Notes: a model not told the origin generated them from the sequence alone. A DNA stretch of 64,000 bases from Arenibacter echinorum (GCF_003259375.1 NZ_QLLN01000005.1:434001-498000), one strand, 5' to 3'. Positions 19,863 through 29,581 are shown, counted from the stretch's first letter. Numbers and translations are program-made.

Positions 19863-21121
19863 TGGATAGACAGGAAAAGCTCAACAGGATATTTTTGGTT
19901 CTGTTGAGCCTATTTGTTGTAATGCTTGGATACGGTATATTATTACCGACCCTTCCATACTATACGGAAAGACTTGCCTTGAAGGACAATCCGGACACCA
20001 ATTTGATCAACTTCCACATTGGAATGTTGACCAGCATTTATCCGCTGTTCCAGCTTCTGTTTGTTATCGTTTGGGGCAAGCTTTCCGATAAATATGGTCG
20101 CAAGCCCCTAATTGTAATCGGTCTATTTGGTTTTGTAGTGATGAACTTGTTAACGGGTCTGGCCACGTCACTTACAATGCTTTATATAGCCCGAATCGTA
20201 GGTGGCATATTTACATCATCTGTCATTCCTGTCAGTAATGCTTATTTAAGTGATATTACTTCAGAAACGCGACGTACAAAAATAATGGCATGGTCCGGGG
20301 TGGCTATCAGTTCGGGCCTTATTTTTGGGCCTGTTTTGGGAGGATTTCTGTCGCAAACGAACCTTCACTTTAAATTTTCCTTTGGACTATTTCATTTAGA
20401 TCGTTTTTCGGTTCCCTATATTTTTGCTTCTCTTTTGGGCTTCGTTGTAGTACTGATCATAGTGAAATGGTTGAAGAATACTGAAATAAAAAGTCGTATT
20501 GCTTCGGAGGTAGTTAAAGTCAGTTTTTCGCTAAGTAAATATTTTATCATTTTGTTGCTCTTATCCTTTGTGATGCAATTTGTGGTTACTTTATTTGAAA
20601 CCGTGTTTTCTATTTATGGGAAGGATGAGTTGGCATTTACAAGCCGTCAAGTGGGTATTGGTTTTATGCTTTGTGGTTCGGTTATGGCCGTTTTACAGCC
20701 TGTTTTCGCGACCTATGGCGAAAAAATATTGACCTCAAAACAACAAATTACTCTAGGATTATTAATATCTGGAGTCTCGTTAATTGTGTTCCCTTACGTA
20801 AGTAATGAGCTATACGTATATTTTACGATAGTAACATTTGCGGCCGGAGGAGCTATGGTAACACCTAATCTGCTTTCAGCAGTTTCCTTAATTTCCAAGC
20901 AGAACACGGGAAGAAATATATCCATACAAAGTTCCACTAACAGTATCGGTCAAATATTGGGTCCGGTATTGGGAACTTGGCTGATTGGAGGTGGATTTTA
21001 TTATCCCTTCATCATTGCCGGGGCAACAGTTTTGGCCGCTATGGGACTGGTTTATTTATTGAATCATCAAGAAAAAGAGATTGATCCAGTTTTATTGGGC
21101 GACCAACATAAAAAAATATAG
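19862..21121 (+). CDS. MFS transporter
   Basis: 419-residue major facilitator protein with about twelve hydrophobic segments. The conserved loop 2-3 motif is GKLSDKYGRKPL near residue 75, and a motif-C-like stretch (SGLIFGPVLGGFLS) lies in helix 5, which points to a drug-efflux-type antiporter. It overlaps the copper ATPase by one base and ends two bases before the phospholipase-D gene, so all three are one transcription unit. Substrate unknown. Confidence 0.88.
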   Translation: MDRQEKLNRIFLVLLSLFVVMLGYGILLPTLPYYTERLALKDNPDTNLINFHIGMLTSIYPLFQLLFVIVWGKLSDKYGRKPLIVIGLFGFVVMNLLTGLATSLTMLYIARIVGGIFTSSVIPVSNAYLSDITSETRRTKIMAWSGVAISSGLIFGPVLGGFLSQTNLHFKFSFGLFHLDRFSVPYIFASLLGFVVVLIIVKWLKNTEIKSRIASEVVKVSFSLSKYFIILLLLSFVMQFVVTLFETVFSIYGKDELAFTSRQVGIGFMLCGSVMAVLQPVFATYGEKILTSKQQITLGLLISGVSLIVFPYVSNELYVYFTIVTFAAGGAMVTPNLLSAVSLISKQNTGRNISIQSSTNSIGQILGPVLGTWLIGGGFYYPFIIAGATVLAAMGLVYLLNHQEKEIDPVLLGDQHKKI

Positions 21122-21123
21122 TA

Positions 21124-22317
21124 ATGGACCATAAATCAACAACAAAAAGACATAGTAAAACGGCATTTTTAAATTCTGTCGACAATACTAAATATATTGA
21201 GTTGGTCCATTCGGGAGAAGACTATTTTGTACGGTTAAAGGAAATTATAGATAAGTCCGAAAAGGAAATCCATTTACAGACTTACATTTTTGAAAACGAT
21301 GAAACTGGAAACAGCATAGCCGCCTGTTTGAAAGAAGCTGCTAAACGAAAAGTAAAGGTATACGTCTTATTGGATGCCTATGGTAGTGCTGCATTACCCA
21401 ATAGTTTTGTTGAGGATTTGATACAGCATGGAGTTTTACTTCGTTTTTTTTCGCCTTTATTCTCTTTGAATAATTTTTATATCGGAAGACGAATGCACCA
21501 TAAAATAGTTGTCGCCGATGAAAAAGTAGCATTGATCGGTGGAATAAATATTGCCGATAAATACCACGGAACAGTAGCTTCGGAGCCTTGGTTGGACTAT
21601 GCTGTTCAGCTCAACTGCCCGGCAGCCAGTAATCTGCAAAAGCTATGCAGCGATTACTTTTTCAAAAAAGGAAGCTTCAAAAAAATACCACCTGTGTTAC
21701 ATTCGGCCGGTAGCGCACTTGTGGGAATTTTACAAAACGACTGGCTACATCGTAAAACAGAAGTCTGTGATGCCTACACAAATGCCTTAATTCATGCTGA
21801 AAAAGAAATAGTAATCGTAGGCTCGTATTTCTTGCCTGGTAGCATTATGGCAAAGGCATTGAAAAAAGCGTGTAAAAAAGGCATAAAAACAACGGTGATC
21901 CTAGCTGGCATTAGCGATGTACCTTTGGTACGTAGGGCAACCGAACACTTGTATTCGTCCTTTCTAATTCATCATATGAGGATCTATGAATGGAACAAAT
22001 CCGTTGTGCATGGTAAAGCGACAGTAGTTGATAATAAATGGTCTACCATCGGCTCATTTAACCTGAACAGTCTTAGTTGCTATGGCAGTATTGAAATGAA
22101 CGTAGAAATTCACTCCGAAGAATTTGCCGAAAATCTTAAGGCTGACTTTGAAAAAGTTATAAGCCAGTGTAACGAAGTTACATCAGATACTTTAAGTCAT
22201 AGAGCGGGTATTTTCAAAGTGTTAGCCAATTGGGTTTCCTATCAAATGGTACGTACTGCGATGCTTTTTCTTACTTTTCTTCCACATTTAAGGTTTTTGA
22301 AAAACTATAGGATTTAG
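21124..22317 (+). CDS. Phospholipase D-like / cardiolipin synthase-like protein
   Basis: 397-residue protein with two HKD motifs: H125-x-K127-x4-D132 (in MHHKIVVADE) and H296-x-K298-x4-D303 (in VHGKATVVDNK), each followed by the usual GG or GSFN motif. This two-motif layout is that of cardiolipin synthases and bacterial phospholipase-D phosphatidyltransferases. It lacks the two N-terminal membrane helices of ClsA and resembles the ClsB layout instead. A short hydrophobic stretch lies near the C-terminus. Likely adjusts membrane lipids under stress. Confidence 0.85.
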   Translation: MDHKSTTKRHSKTAFLNSVDNTKYIELVHSGEDYFVRLKEIIDKSEKEIHLQTYIFENDETGNSIAACLKEAAKRKVKVYVLLDAYGSAALPNSFVEDLIQHGVLLRFFSPLFSLNNFYIGRRMHHKIVVADEKVALIGGINIADKYHGTVASEPWLDYAVQLNCPAASNLQKLCSDYFFKKGSFKKIPPVLHSAGSALVGILQNDWLHRKTEVCDAYTNALIHAEKEIVIVGSYFLPGSIMAKALKKACKKGIKTTVILAGISDVPLVRRATEHLYSSFLIHHMRIYEWNKSVVHGKATVVDNKWSTIGSFNLNSLSCYGSIEMNVEIHSEEFAENLKADFEKVISQCNEVTSDTLSHRAGIFKVLANWVSYQMVRTAMLFLTFLPHLRFLKNYRI

Positions 22318-22322
22318 AAGGT

Positions 22323-22601
22323 GTAATAAGGAGTTATGAAAAATACCCTCATCTAGGAAGGATGTACGGATATCCTAAAGCTATTGCCGAGGAGGCCAGG
22401 ACCGAAGTGGAAATTAATCCTCTATCTTACTTCATAATTTATCTATATTAACCGAAATATTTGGAAATACCTATAAAGGTAATCAGTAAAGGCTTGGGCC
22501 CTTACTCCTTTAGGATAACTGAAAAATATTTGAAAAACCTTCCCATCTCTATTTTGGTTGAGGCTAAGGAGCATGTTGTTTTACCTTCTGTAAATTATTA
22601 A
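22323..22601 (+). pseudogene. Decayed gene fragment, possibly from a cyclic 2,3-diphosphoglycerate synthetase-like GTPase
   Basis: Directly after the phospholipase gene one frame stays protein-like for about 90 codons but is broken by a TAA at 22449 and lacks a proper start. The first part reads RSYEKYPHLGRMYGY. From memory this recalls the YEKYPHLGKVLPAMGY-type block of cyclic 2,3-diphosphoglycerate synthetase homologues. The second part (PKYLEIPIKVIS... to SVNY) is not recognised. Likely a relic of the last gene of the stress operon. The assignment is tentative. Confidence 0.35.
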
Positions 22602-22696
22602 GATTTCCTATCTCCAATGGCATCTATCACTTCACAATACATCATTTTCAATAGCCTTATCAAACTCTCCATGATTGCCACAAACAGCTCTTTCAT
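22598..22696 (-). CDS. Possible 32-aa peptide overlapping the amidase stop
   Basis: The ATG overlaps the amidase TGA (ATGA), giving MKELFVAIMESLIRLLK and ending GDRKS. The peptide is an amphipathic helix with many Leu, Ile and Met residues. The overlap suggests translational coupling, but a chance frame of this length is quite possible. No family recognised. Confidence 0.3.
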   Translation of the reverse strand: MKELFVAIMESLIRLLKMMYCEVIDAIGDRKS

Positions 22697-23346
22697 CCCT
22701 TTAAATAATTAAATATTGCATTCAAAATAACCATCGCATACCCCATAACACTCTCCTCTTTCCTACTATGCTCCGCCTCTTCCATATTAGACAAAAAACC
22801 CACCTCCAAAAGTACCCCAGGACAGAAGTCTTGGGTTTCTCTGAGTACTTGAAAATTAGCATATTTCATTCCCCTAATTTTAAACCCCAAAGCCTGATCG
22901 AATTCTAATAAGATGGCTTCTGACAAGTTTTCGGATACGGATTGTAGTTCTGAGATCATGGTAGTATTGGGTTGCTGCACATAGACCTCAATTCCTTGTG
23001 CTGCCTTCCTTGCTGCTTGATTGCAATGAATAGAAATAAAAACATCAGGTTGCAATACTTTCACCAATTTGGCCCTATCACCCAAAGAAATTAAAGTATC
23101 ATTATATCTGGTCAAATAGATATCTAGGGTGTTTCCAAACAGTTTCCTGTTCAAACGTATTGCCTCTTTCGCAACCTGCAGAACAATATCCTTTTCTTTT
23201 AGTGCATTAATTCCAACTGCTCCGGAATCCACTCCCCCATGTCCAGGATCTAAGACTACTATTTGTCGTCTATTTTCCTGCGCCAATATGAGATTGCAAA
23301 ACAACGAAAATCCAATCCAAAGGCAAACTATCCAAAAGCGTTTCAT
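22693..23346 (-). CDS. N-acetylmuramoyl-L-alanine amidase (Amidase_3)
   Basis: Zinc peptidoglycan amidase that cleaves the amide bond between muramic acid and the stem peptide. The start is set at the ATG giving MKRFWIVCLW; a TTG nine bases upstream would add little. A signal peptide ends near AQ-E (residue 23). The catalytic core starts VVLDPGHGG with zinc ligand His36, continues with Glu51 (LKEKDI), the FISIHCN block and the final catalytic Glu in LLEVGF. It is divergent from the type IV secretion operon (201 bases between starts), so it may open the cell wall for the conjugation apparatus. 217 residues. Confidence 0.92.
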   Translation of the reverse strand: MKRFWIVCLWIGFSLFCNLILAQENRRQIVVLDPGHGGVDSGAVGINALKEKDIVLQVAKEAIRLNRKLFGNTLDIYLTRYNDTLISLGDRAKLVKVLQPDVFISIHCNQAARKAAQGIEVYVQQPNTTMISELQSVSENLSEAILLEFDQALGFKIRGMKYANFQVLRETQDFCPGVLLEVGFLSNMEEAEHSRKEESVMGYAMVILNAIFNYLKG

Positions 23347-23547
23347 TTTATTCAATTTTTAAAGTGCGTGTTGCACAATTTTCATCGTTTTCCCTAAATC
23401 ATCTCTAATCCGTGAAATTTTAACGTTTTCGACTGTTAAAATTTATTCGATTCCCATCGATTTCTACCATCCTTTAGAAATTCCATAACGAATAATTCAT
23501 CAATCGGTCTTTCCTACATTATTAGGGGAGCACAAAAACGAACAGTC

Positions 23548-23835
23548 ATGAATAAACCACTTAAAACTCTTTTACTCTTACTTATGACGACAGGGTCAAT
23601 ATTTGCGCAAATCGGCGGAATAGAAGACTCCGTCAATGATGTTTCGGATACCATCAGGACAATCTTCCCCATTATCCTAGGTGTCATTTTTCTCATAGGG
23701 TTCTTATTCAACGCCGGCCATTTCTTCGGAGAAAACTCAGATCTTAAAAAAGGAATCACTCGAGTTCTAGTCTTTGTTCTTATCGCAGGGGCAGTGGTCG
23801 GCATCTTTACGTACCTAATTGGAATAGTCGTTTAA
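23548..23835 (+). CDS. traE: TraE-like conjugation protein (DUF4134 type, VirB2-like)
   Basis: First gene of the transfer operon. A 95-residue protein with a signal peptide ending IFAQ near residue 21 and two hydrophobic helices (about 39-58 and 73-93) separated by a short polar loop. This is the pilin-like VirB2/TrbC layout seen in Bacteroidota conjugative transposons. The stop overlaps the next start by one base. The name follows order and topology, not a database search. Confidence 0.8.
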   Translation: MNKPLKTLLLLLMTTGSIFAQIGGIEDSVNDVSDTIRTIFPIILGVIFLIGFLFNAGHFFGENSDLKKGITRVLVFVLIAGAVVGIFTYLIGIVV

Positions 23836-24119
23836 TGAAAAGGTTCGAGGTATATCGCAACATCAGAAAACAGGCCGTGATATTCGGCCTATCCATCTCA
23901 TTTTTTGCTCTACAAATGATTTGCGTGGTCAGCTCTTTAATGGTCATCATTTTCTCGTTCAGTCTTGCAATGATCATGGGTGTATTGGTATTCAATGCTG
24001 CTCTTTATATAGCCTTGATCAAGATTACAAATAACCCCCAACAAATTACCCTTTGGGGGGTATTCCCAAAAATCATCAGCAATAAAAAATCGTCATTACT
24101 TAGCTATGGACAAGATTAA
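23835..24119 (+). CDS. traF: TraF-like conjugation protein (DUF4133 type, VirB3-like)
   Basis: A 94-residue membrane protein with two adjacent hydrophobic helices (about 15-65) and a basic N-terminus (MKRFEVYRNIRKQAVIFGL), as in VirB3/TrbD proteins. It overlaps the preceding gene by one base and the VirB4-like gene by 14 bases. Expected to sit in the inner membrane with the secretion ATPase. Confidence 0.8.
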   Translation: MKRFEVYRNIRKQAVIFGLSISFFALQMICVVSSLMVIIFSFSLAMIMGVLVFNAALYIALIKITNNPQQITLWGVFPKIISNKKSSLLSYGQD

Positions 24120-26520
24120 TCTTTCGGCACACCATCCAATTGCGGATATACGATCCAACATGGTCTTTGCCAATAATGGCAATGTAATCCTATGTTATGA
24201 CGGTTCCTTGCCGGAGATTCATTCCCTTTCGGAGAAGGATTTTGAGGATATCCATGGGTGCTGGTTCCAGGCCATCAAATCGTTGCCCATCGGATGCGTG
24301 ATCCATAAACAGGATATTTATTTAAAGAAACAATACACTTCTGAAAATTTGCCCAATACCACCTTTCTTGCCAAGGCTACACATAAGCATTTCAAAGGAC
24401 GTGATTATATAGAACATAGATGTTTTGTGTTTTTTATCCTTACCAAGAACAAGGCATTGAACAATGCCAAATATGCGAATCCATTCCGAAAGGTTGCACA
24501 AGGGATTCCTCAGGAGCTGGACGATCAAATTAAAAGTTTCATGGACTCCGTAAACGACTCCGTTTCCTTTATCAACAACAGTCGAAAAATGCAGTTTGTC
24601 CCTTTGGCAGAAAAAGAAATCCTATCCATAACCGACAATTATTTCAACGGGTTCAACGAGGGTTTTGATACCGACATCCTTTTGGACCGGTCCAAGATTT
24701 CCATTGGCGAAAACTGTTTTGATGTTTTGGCCCTAAATAGTGAGCTTTGCTTTGGAGAGAATGTCCAGAGCAGCAAGACCAATGAACGATTTACCTCGGA
24801 CGATTTTGTGTTCCATCAGGGGTTTATCGATGGAATCGGACTAGCGTTGAACGAAAACCATATCGTAAACCAGATCATCTACCTGGACGATAAACATAAA
24901 TGGCGCAAGTTGTTGGACAAGAAGATCGAAGAACTTAAAAAAAGCTCCAATTTTGGTTCCCAGAACAAAGTAACACTGGCAAAGGCCCAACAGATCCTTG
25001 ACCAGATCAATAATGATGACAGCTCGCGCATCATCCGTGGCCATCTCAATGTCATCTTTTGGGATCCCCAAGCCAAGGGCCTTGCAAAAATAGGTTCAAA
25101 AATAAGGACCGAATTCAAGGAGCTTGATATTGTCCCCTATTACCCCCGGGGGGAGGAACGTAAAAATTATATCCTCAATAGTTATTTCTGTTTCTCCCCC
25201 AATTTCTCGGACGAGGATCTTTACGTGACCGACCTGAAACATGCCATCTGCCTGTACATAAACAATAGCAACTACAAATCGGATGCTACAGGAATCATTT
25301 TCAACGACCGTGAACACAATATCCCTGTACTAAAGGATGTCTGGGATGAAAGGAAAAAACGAATCAAAGCACGGAATTTCGCCATTTTCGCCCCAACGGG
25401 AGAAGGCAAGTCATTCCTGGCCAATAATATACTCCGCCAGTATTTCGAAGCCGGCGTCCGGCTGGTCATCATCGACCTTGGAGGGTCCTACACTAAGTTT
25501 GCGAAGCTTTATCCCGAACAATATACCGTACTGAGATATGAGAGTGGCAAGAACCTGGGCATCAATCCGTTTTATGTTCACAATCCTGAAGACCTTACCC
25601 CGGAGCGATTGGAGGACCTTTCGGTATTTCTTTTTGAATTGTTGGCCTCGGAGCTGAAAGCAACCAAGGCCCAGTCGGTATCCATTAAAAAGATTCTGCT
25701 GTACTATTATCAGGTGGTCAAGGAGAATCATTCCTTGGACAGCTTCTATCATTTTATAGAGGAGCATCAGAAGAGCTTGTTGGACCAGCTTAAAATTCAA
25801 GCCGATTACTTCAATATTCCGGGCTTCCTCCACATTATGTCCGAATATGTTGGCAATGGACTGTACAGCTTCCTGTTCGAGGTCAGCGAGGACCAGACCT
25901 TTAAGATAGAGGACAAACGTTTGATCGTTTTTGAATTGGATGAAGTAAAGGACAATAAGGAAATCCTTTCGGTAATGTTGAAACTTATCAAGTCCGCCAT
26001 CCAACGCACCATTTGGAAAAACCGAGCGGAAAAGGGTATCATTTTGTTCGATGAGTTTGCCAAACAGCTGAAATTCGACAATGTTCTGGAGAGCGTCGAA
26101 TTCTACTATCAAGCCATCCGAAAACAAAACGGGGCCATTGGAATTATCCTGCAATCCATCAACCAATTGCCCAACAATTCTACTTCAGCGAGTATACTAG
26201 AAAATACTCAAGTCATTTATAGCCTCAACAACGAAAAGGGCTATGGGGAACTGAAGAACAGGCTGAACCTGTCCAGCCACGACCTGAACCAATTGAAATC
26301 CATCAAGAACAACCTTTCCGGGCCACGCAAGTACACCGAAATGTTTATCAAGATTGGGAAGGAAAGTAACATTTTCAGGTTGGAGGTACCCCCTGAAGTC
26401 TATGCCGCCTATTTAACGGATGGCGAAGAAAACGCCCGCATAATGCGGATATATGAAAAGACCAATAATATGGAGAAGGCTATAATCGAATTTATTAACC
26501 CAAAAAACAAGAAAGTATGA
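24106..26520 (+). CDS. traG: TraG-like conjugation ATPase (VirB4 family)
   Basis: 804-residue ATPase powering the type IV secretion channel. The N-terminal half is the VirB4/TraC-type domain. The P-loop FAPTGEGKSF lies near 428-436 and the Walker B segment GIILFDEFAKQL near 645-655. A conserved QS motif follows in IILQSINQLP. No transmembrane segment is evident. The start is inside the traF end and the stop overlaps the next start (ATGA), so expression is tightly coupled. Bacteroidota naming calls this protein TraG, not to be confused with the coupling protein at 60189. Confidence 0.93.
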   Translation: MDKINLSAHHPIADIRSNMVFANNGNVILCYDGSLPEIHSLSEKDFEDIHGCWFQAIKSLPIGCVIHKQDIYLKKQYTSENLPNTTFLAKATHKHFKGRDYIEHRCFVFFILTKNKALNNAKYANPFRKVAQGIPQELDDQIKSFMDSVNDSVSFINNSRKMQFVPLAEKEILSITDNYFNGFNEGFDTDILLDRSKISIGENCFDVLALNSELCFGENVQSSKTNERFTSDDFVFHQGFIDGIGLALNENHIVNQIIYLDDKHKWRKLLDKKIEELKKSSNFGSQNKVTLAKAQQILDQINNDDSSRIIRGHLNVIFWDPQAKGLAKIGSKIRTEFKELDIVPYYPRGEERKNYILNSYFCFSPNFSDEDLYVTDLKHAICLYINNSNYKSDATGIIFNDREHNIPVLKDVWDERKKRIKARNFAIFAPTGEGKSFLANNILRQYFEAGVRLVIIDLGGSYTKFAKLYPEQYTVLRYESGKNLGINPFYVHNPEDLTPERLEDLSVFLFELLASELKATKAQSVSIKKILLYYYQVVKENHSLDSFYHFIEEHQKSLLDQLKIQADYFNIPGFLHIMSEYVGNGLYSFLFEVSEDQTFKIEDKRLIVFELDEVKDNKEILSVMLKLIKSAIQRTIWKNRAEKGIILFDEFAKQLKFDNVLESVEFYYQAIRKQNGAIGIILQSINQLPNNSTSASILENTQVIYSLNNEKGYGELKNRLNLSSHDLNQLKSIKNNLSGPRKYTEMFIKIGKESNIFRLEVPPEVYAAYLTDGEENARIMRIYEKTNNMEKAIIEFINPKNKKV

Positions 26521-27173
26521 AATTTTCAAAAAAAATTCACGAGTACTTCGGCAATAGGTTCGCCGTGAGTAAAACAAATGAGAAACAAACCTTTAAGAAA
26601 AGCGTACTTACCATGGTCATTGCCCTGACTATGGTCATATTAATGCCCGGCCGTGCCACGGCCCAAGGCGTGCCGGTTTACGACAATACCAATTTCATTT
26701 CCTTTATGAAATCCCTTCTGGAATCGGGAAAACAGACCTCACAATTGTTAAAGACCGTCAAATTTCTAAAACAACAGAAAGAAAACGTGGACAAGGTCAA
26801 CGATGTGATCAAACAACTAAAGGCTGTAAAGGAACTCGCCATTAGCAACCAACGCCTGTTCGATTTCGTACAGGACGACTTGAGGGAGATTTTCAACTCC
26901 CCCTATATAAAACCTGAAGAGGTTACCCGTATCTCGGATTCCTTCAACGATATTATAGAAAACTCTTTGTCTGGGATGGATTATATAGAAGAGGTACTAT
27001 CCAGTGACAACCTGAGAATGACCGATGCCGAACGGGCTGCCATCCTCAAGGAAAAGGAAATGCAATCCAAGGAAATGGTGGCCGAAATAGAGGCCAAAAC
27101 ACGCCGTTATCGAGAAATAATCGCCTTTAGGGAAATGCAGGACAAGATCAATAACCGAGAAGCCAAGTATTAA
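26517..27173 (+). CDS. Conjugal transfer protein, VirB5/TraI-like
   Basis: 218 residues. A polar N-terminal stretch of about 30 residues precedes a hydrophobic segment ending at GRATAQ-G, suggesting an exported protein with an extended signal region, or a downstream start near residue 33. The mature part is mostly helical coiled coil (65-130 and 175-215). This fits the VirB5-like minor pilus or channel protein normally found between VirB4 and VirB6. The start is supported by the ATGA overlap with traG. Identity rests on position and architecture. Confidence 0.65.
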   Translation: MKFSKKIHEYFGNRFAVSKTNEKQTFKKSVLTMVIALTMVILMPGRATAQGVPVYDNTNFISFMKSLLESGKQTSQLLKTVKFLKQQKENVDKVNDVIKQLKAVKELAISNQRLFDFVQDDLREIFNSPYIKPEEVTRISDSFNDIIENSLSGMDYIEEVLSSDNLRMTDAERAAILKEKEMQSKEMVAEIEAKTRRYREIIAFREMQDKINNREAKY

Positions 27174-28015
27174 TGTCGGACATTTTTTTAGGTATCGGTC
27201 TGGAATATGTGGACACTGTTTTTCAAGCCATTAAGAACAGTGAATTCTCACGGTACACCATTACGGGAATGAAGACCCTTGCGGTACTGTTCTTTCTGAT
27301 CAATATTCTAAAAAAATACAATGAAGGCGTGGCCAATAATGAAGGTTACACCTGGGGACTGACCCCTGCCGAACTGGCCAAGAATTTTACGGTAATCATT
27401 ATTGTCATTTTTTCCACTCAGGTGCTGGGGGTTTTCGACTCAATTTTGGTGGCCGTTGAGTCTCAATATAGGGACACGGCCCCTGCCCTACTTCCCTTGC
27501 AGATGCAGGAAATTGACATAGAACAGGATGTGGGGGCGATCGAAGCAGCAAAAAAGGCTATGGCACTTTTATATGAGGCTTTGGTGACACCCTTGTTCGG
27601 CCTAAAGATTTTGGCGTTCATAATTGGATTGTTTCTTTGGTTGATGGACCTGTTCATCTATCCTTTGTTTTTGGCAGAACGTTTCTTTCTCTTGGGGATA
27701 ATGCAGGCCTTTTTTCCATTGATCATCAGCCTAGCCGTATTCGAAAAGTTTAGGTCATTGGCATACAATTTCTTTAAGCTCTATGCAGGGGTTTATATGT
27801 TGGTGCCGGCATTTTTCTTGGTAAATGTATTTGTCAACTATCTATATACCGAGCTGAACACCAACTTTTGGTCCAGTCTGTTCGGAACGGACTGGGGGAG
27901 CCAATTTTTTGCTCCTGTAATACAATTGGGGTCCATAGGATTTATTGTGTTCTTAAAATTCAAATTGTACCGCAGGGCCATCTCGTTTACGTTGAAACTA
28001 TTTAGCGGTATATAA
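27173..28015 (+). CDS. traJ: TraJ-like conjugation membrane protein (VirB6-like)
   Basis: 280 residues with about six hydrophobic helices and no motif beyond the polytopic layout of VirB6/TrbL. It starts one base inside the preceding stop. Hydrophobic clusters lie around 36-45, 71-92, 143-165, 168-200, 203-225 and 240-262. It probably forms part of the inner-membrane channel together with the VirB4 ATPase. Confidence 0.75.
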   Translation: MSDIFLGIGLEYVDTVFQAIKNSEFSRYTITGMKTLAVLFFLINILKKYNEGVANNEGYTWGLTPAELAKNFTVIIIVIFSTQVLGVFDSILVAVESQYRDTAPALLPLQMQEIDIEQDVGAIEAAKKAMALLYEALVTPLFGLKILAFIIGLFLWLMDLFIYPLFLAERFFLLGIMQAFFPLIISLAVFEKFRSLAYNFFKLYAGVYMLVPAFFLVNVFVNYLYTELNTNFWSSLFGTDWGSQFFAPVIQLGSIGFIVFLKFKLYRRAISFTLKLFSGI

Positions 28016-28032
28016 ATTATAAAAAACCACTG

Positions 28033-28647
28033 ATGAAAACACCTTATAAAAATATTTACCGCATCCTGAACCAAAATCGTTTTATCGTTTTGTCCGTAGT
28101 CATAGGCGCAACAATGACTTGCATTGTTTCCATATGCGTGGTCATAAAACTGCATAGGGAAACGGTCAACAAGGCGTTTATGGTCAATACCGATGGGAAC
28201 GTGATACCCTTAAAATTGGTTGCCCAAAAGGAGAATCTGGGAGTGGAAGTTTTGTCCCATTTAGAATTGTTCCACACCTATTTCTACAACATAGACCCCA
28301 CCAACTATGAAAAGAACTTGGAGAAGGCTCTTTGGTTGGGCAACAGTTCTGTGGATGCCCTATACAGACAGAAAAAATCGGATGGGGTATATAATAGATT
28401 ATTGCAGTATTCCTTGGTGCAGAAGGTACTCCAGATCGAATCCAAAATAGAACTGTCCCAAGAACCCTACACCTTTCGTACCACTACCCTATTCGAGATC
28501 AATCGGGGCAAGGTAACGGACACCTATGAATTGGTGACAACGGGCAATTTGATCCATGTGGACCGCAACTTCCCTAAAAACACCCACGGGCTTCTGATCA
28601 CCAACTATTTCGAGAACTCCTTAAAAAAAATACAGGATGAAAATTGA
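28033..28647 (+). CDS. traK: TraK-like conjugation protein (VirB8-like)
   Basis: 204 residues: a short cytosolic N-terminus, one membrane helix (about 17-36) and a periplasmic domain with the FHTYFYNIDP segment typical of Bacteroidota TraK, a VirB8-type scaffold. The last 11 bases overlap the following traM-like gene. Assigned by order, topology and recognisable TraK wording. Confidence 0.85.
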   Translation: MKTPYKNIYRILNQNRFIVLSVVIGATMTCIVSICVVIKLHRETVNKAFMVNTDGNVIPLKLVAQKENLGVEVLSHLELFHTYFYNIDPTNYEKNLEKALWLGNSSVDALYRQKKSDGVYNRLLQYSLVQKVLQIESKIELSQEPYTFRTTTLFEINRGKVTDTYELVTTGNLIHVDRNFPKNTHGLLITNYFENSLKKIQDEN

Positions 28648-29569
28648 AAAGAACAAGATCGTGTTTGGTTCGGTAATATTGGTCATTGTACTGTTCATTG
28701 GGGGATATACCATGTTGGTCATAAACAATGGCGACGAAACGGAGGAATCTTTGGAACAGACCGAAGTACCCCAATTGGAAGAACAACAAAATGAGTACAA
28801 ATCCAAACTGGAAGCTGTAGACAATATCCCAGAAGAACGCGTGAAAAATGCACCCAGCGTATATGATGAAAGGTTTTTGGATTCTACCGGGCTATATGAT
28901 CCCGATTTTTTGGACAGGGATAAACAACGTATCGTTGATAGCATCTACAGCCAAGGGCGGATCGACTATTCAGAAAGCAGGTACCGGAAAGTGGAAACCA
29001 AAAAAGCTAAGGTGGTTGCACCCATAGAGAAGGATACTATTGAACTTGAAGCTGAGCTACCTATTTCTACTAAGGAATTGGCGTTGGAGCACCAGCTCTT
29101 TTTTGCTGCGGATCCAAAATCAAATCCTATATCCCTTGCTCTCGATCCCCCTGTTGTTAAAGTAGAAGTGGATGGCAGTCAAGTGGTACGGGCATACAGC
29201 CGGCTGCAGCTGCGACTACTGCAAGAAGTACAATTGGGCAATACAAAAATTCCTAAGAATACTTTGATCTATGGCATTGTCAGCTTTAAGCCCAACCGGA
29301 CACTCCTTAAAATTGATAATATAAATCACATTCCTGTTGAGCTCAAGGCCTTCGATCTACAGGACGGACTGGAGGGCATTTATGTGGAGAACAGTTTTCG
29401 GGGCGAAGTGGCAAACGAGGTCGTGGATGATGTCCTGGACGATATCAATATCGTCGGTGTGCCCCAGGTAAGCGGTATCAAAAAAGTTTTCCAACGGACC
29501 AATAGAAGAACAAAAGTGGCCGTGCTCAACAATTATAAACTCATTTTAAAAGCTCCTATGGGGCAATAA
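28637..29569 (+). CDS. traM: TraM-like conjugation protein (VirB10-like)
   Basis: 310 residues: a membrane helix near 9-27, a charged, low-complexity stretch (about 30-160), then a beta-rich C-terminal domain (about 190-310). The C-terminal domain contains ALDPPVVKVEVDG and GNTKIPKNTLIYGIVSF, typical of the conjugative transposon TraM C-terminal domain. It would bridge inner and outer membranes. It is shorter than the roughly 400-residue CTnDOT TraM, mainly in the linker. Confidence 0.85.
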   Translation: MKIEKNKIVFGSVILVIVLFIGGYTMLVINNGDETEESLEQTEVPQLEEQQNEYKSKLEAVDNIPEERVKNAPSVYDERFLDSTGLYDPDFLDRDKQRIVDSIYSQGRIDYSESRYRKVETKKAKVVAPIEKDTIELEAELPISTKELALEHQLFFAADPKSNPISLALDPPVVKVEVDGSQVVRAYSRLQLRLLQEVQLGNTKIPKNTLIYGIVSFKPNRTLLKIDNINHIPVELKAFDLQDGLEGIYVENSFRGEVANEVVDDVLDDINIVGVPQVSGIKKVFQRTNRRTKVAVLNNYKLILKAPMGQ

Positions 29570-29581
29570 ACTTACATTCTT

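Noticed and set aside
25411-26166. 251-codon open frame antisense to the VirB4-like gene
   Set aside because: It lies wholly opposite a gene with clear Walker motifs. The composition reflects reverse-complement codon bias and shows no family pattern.
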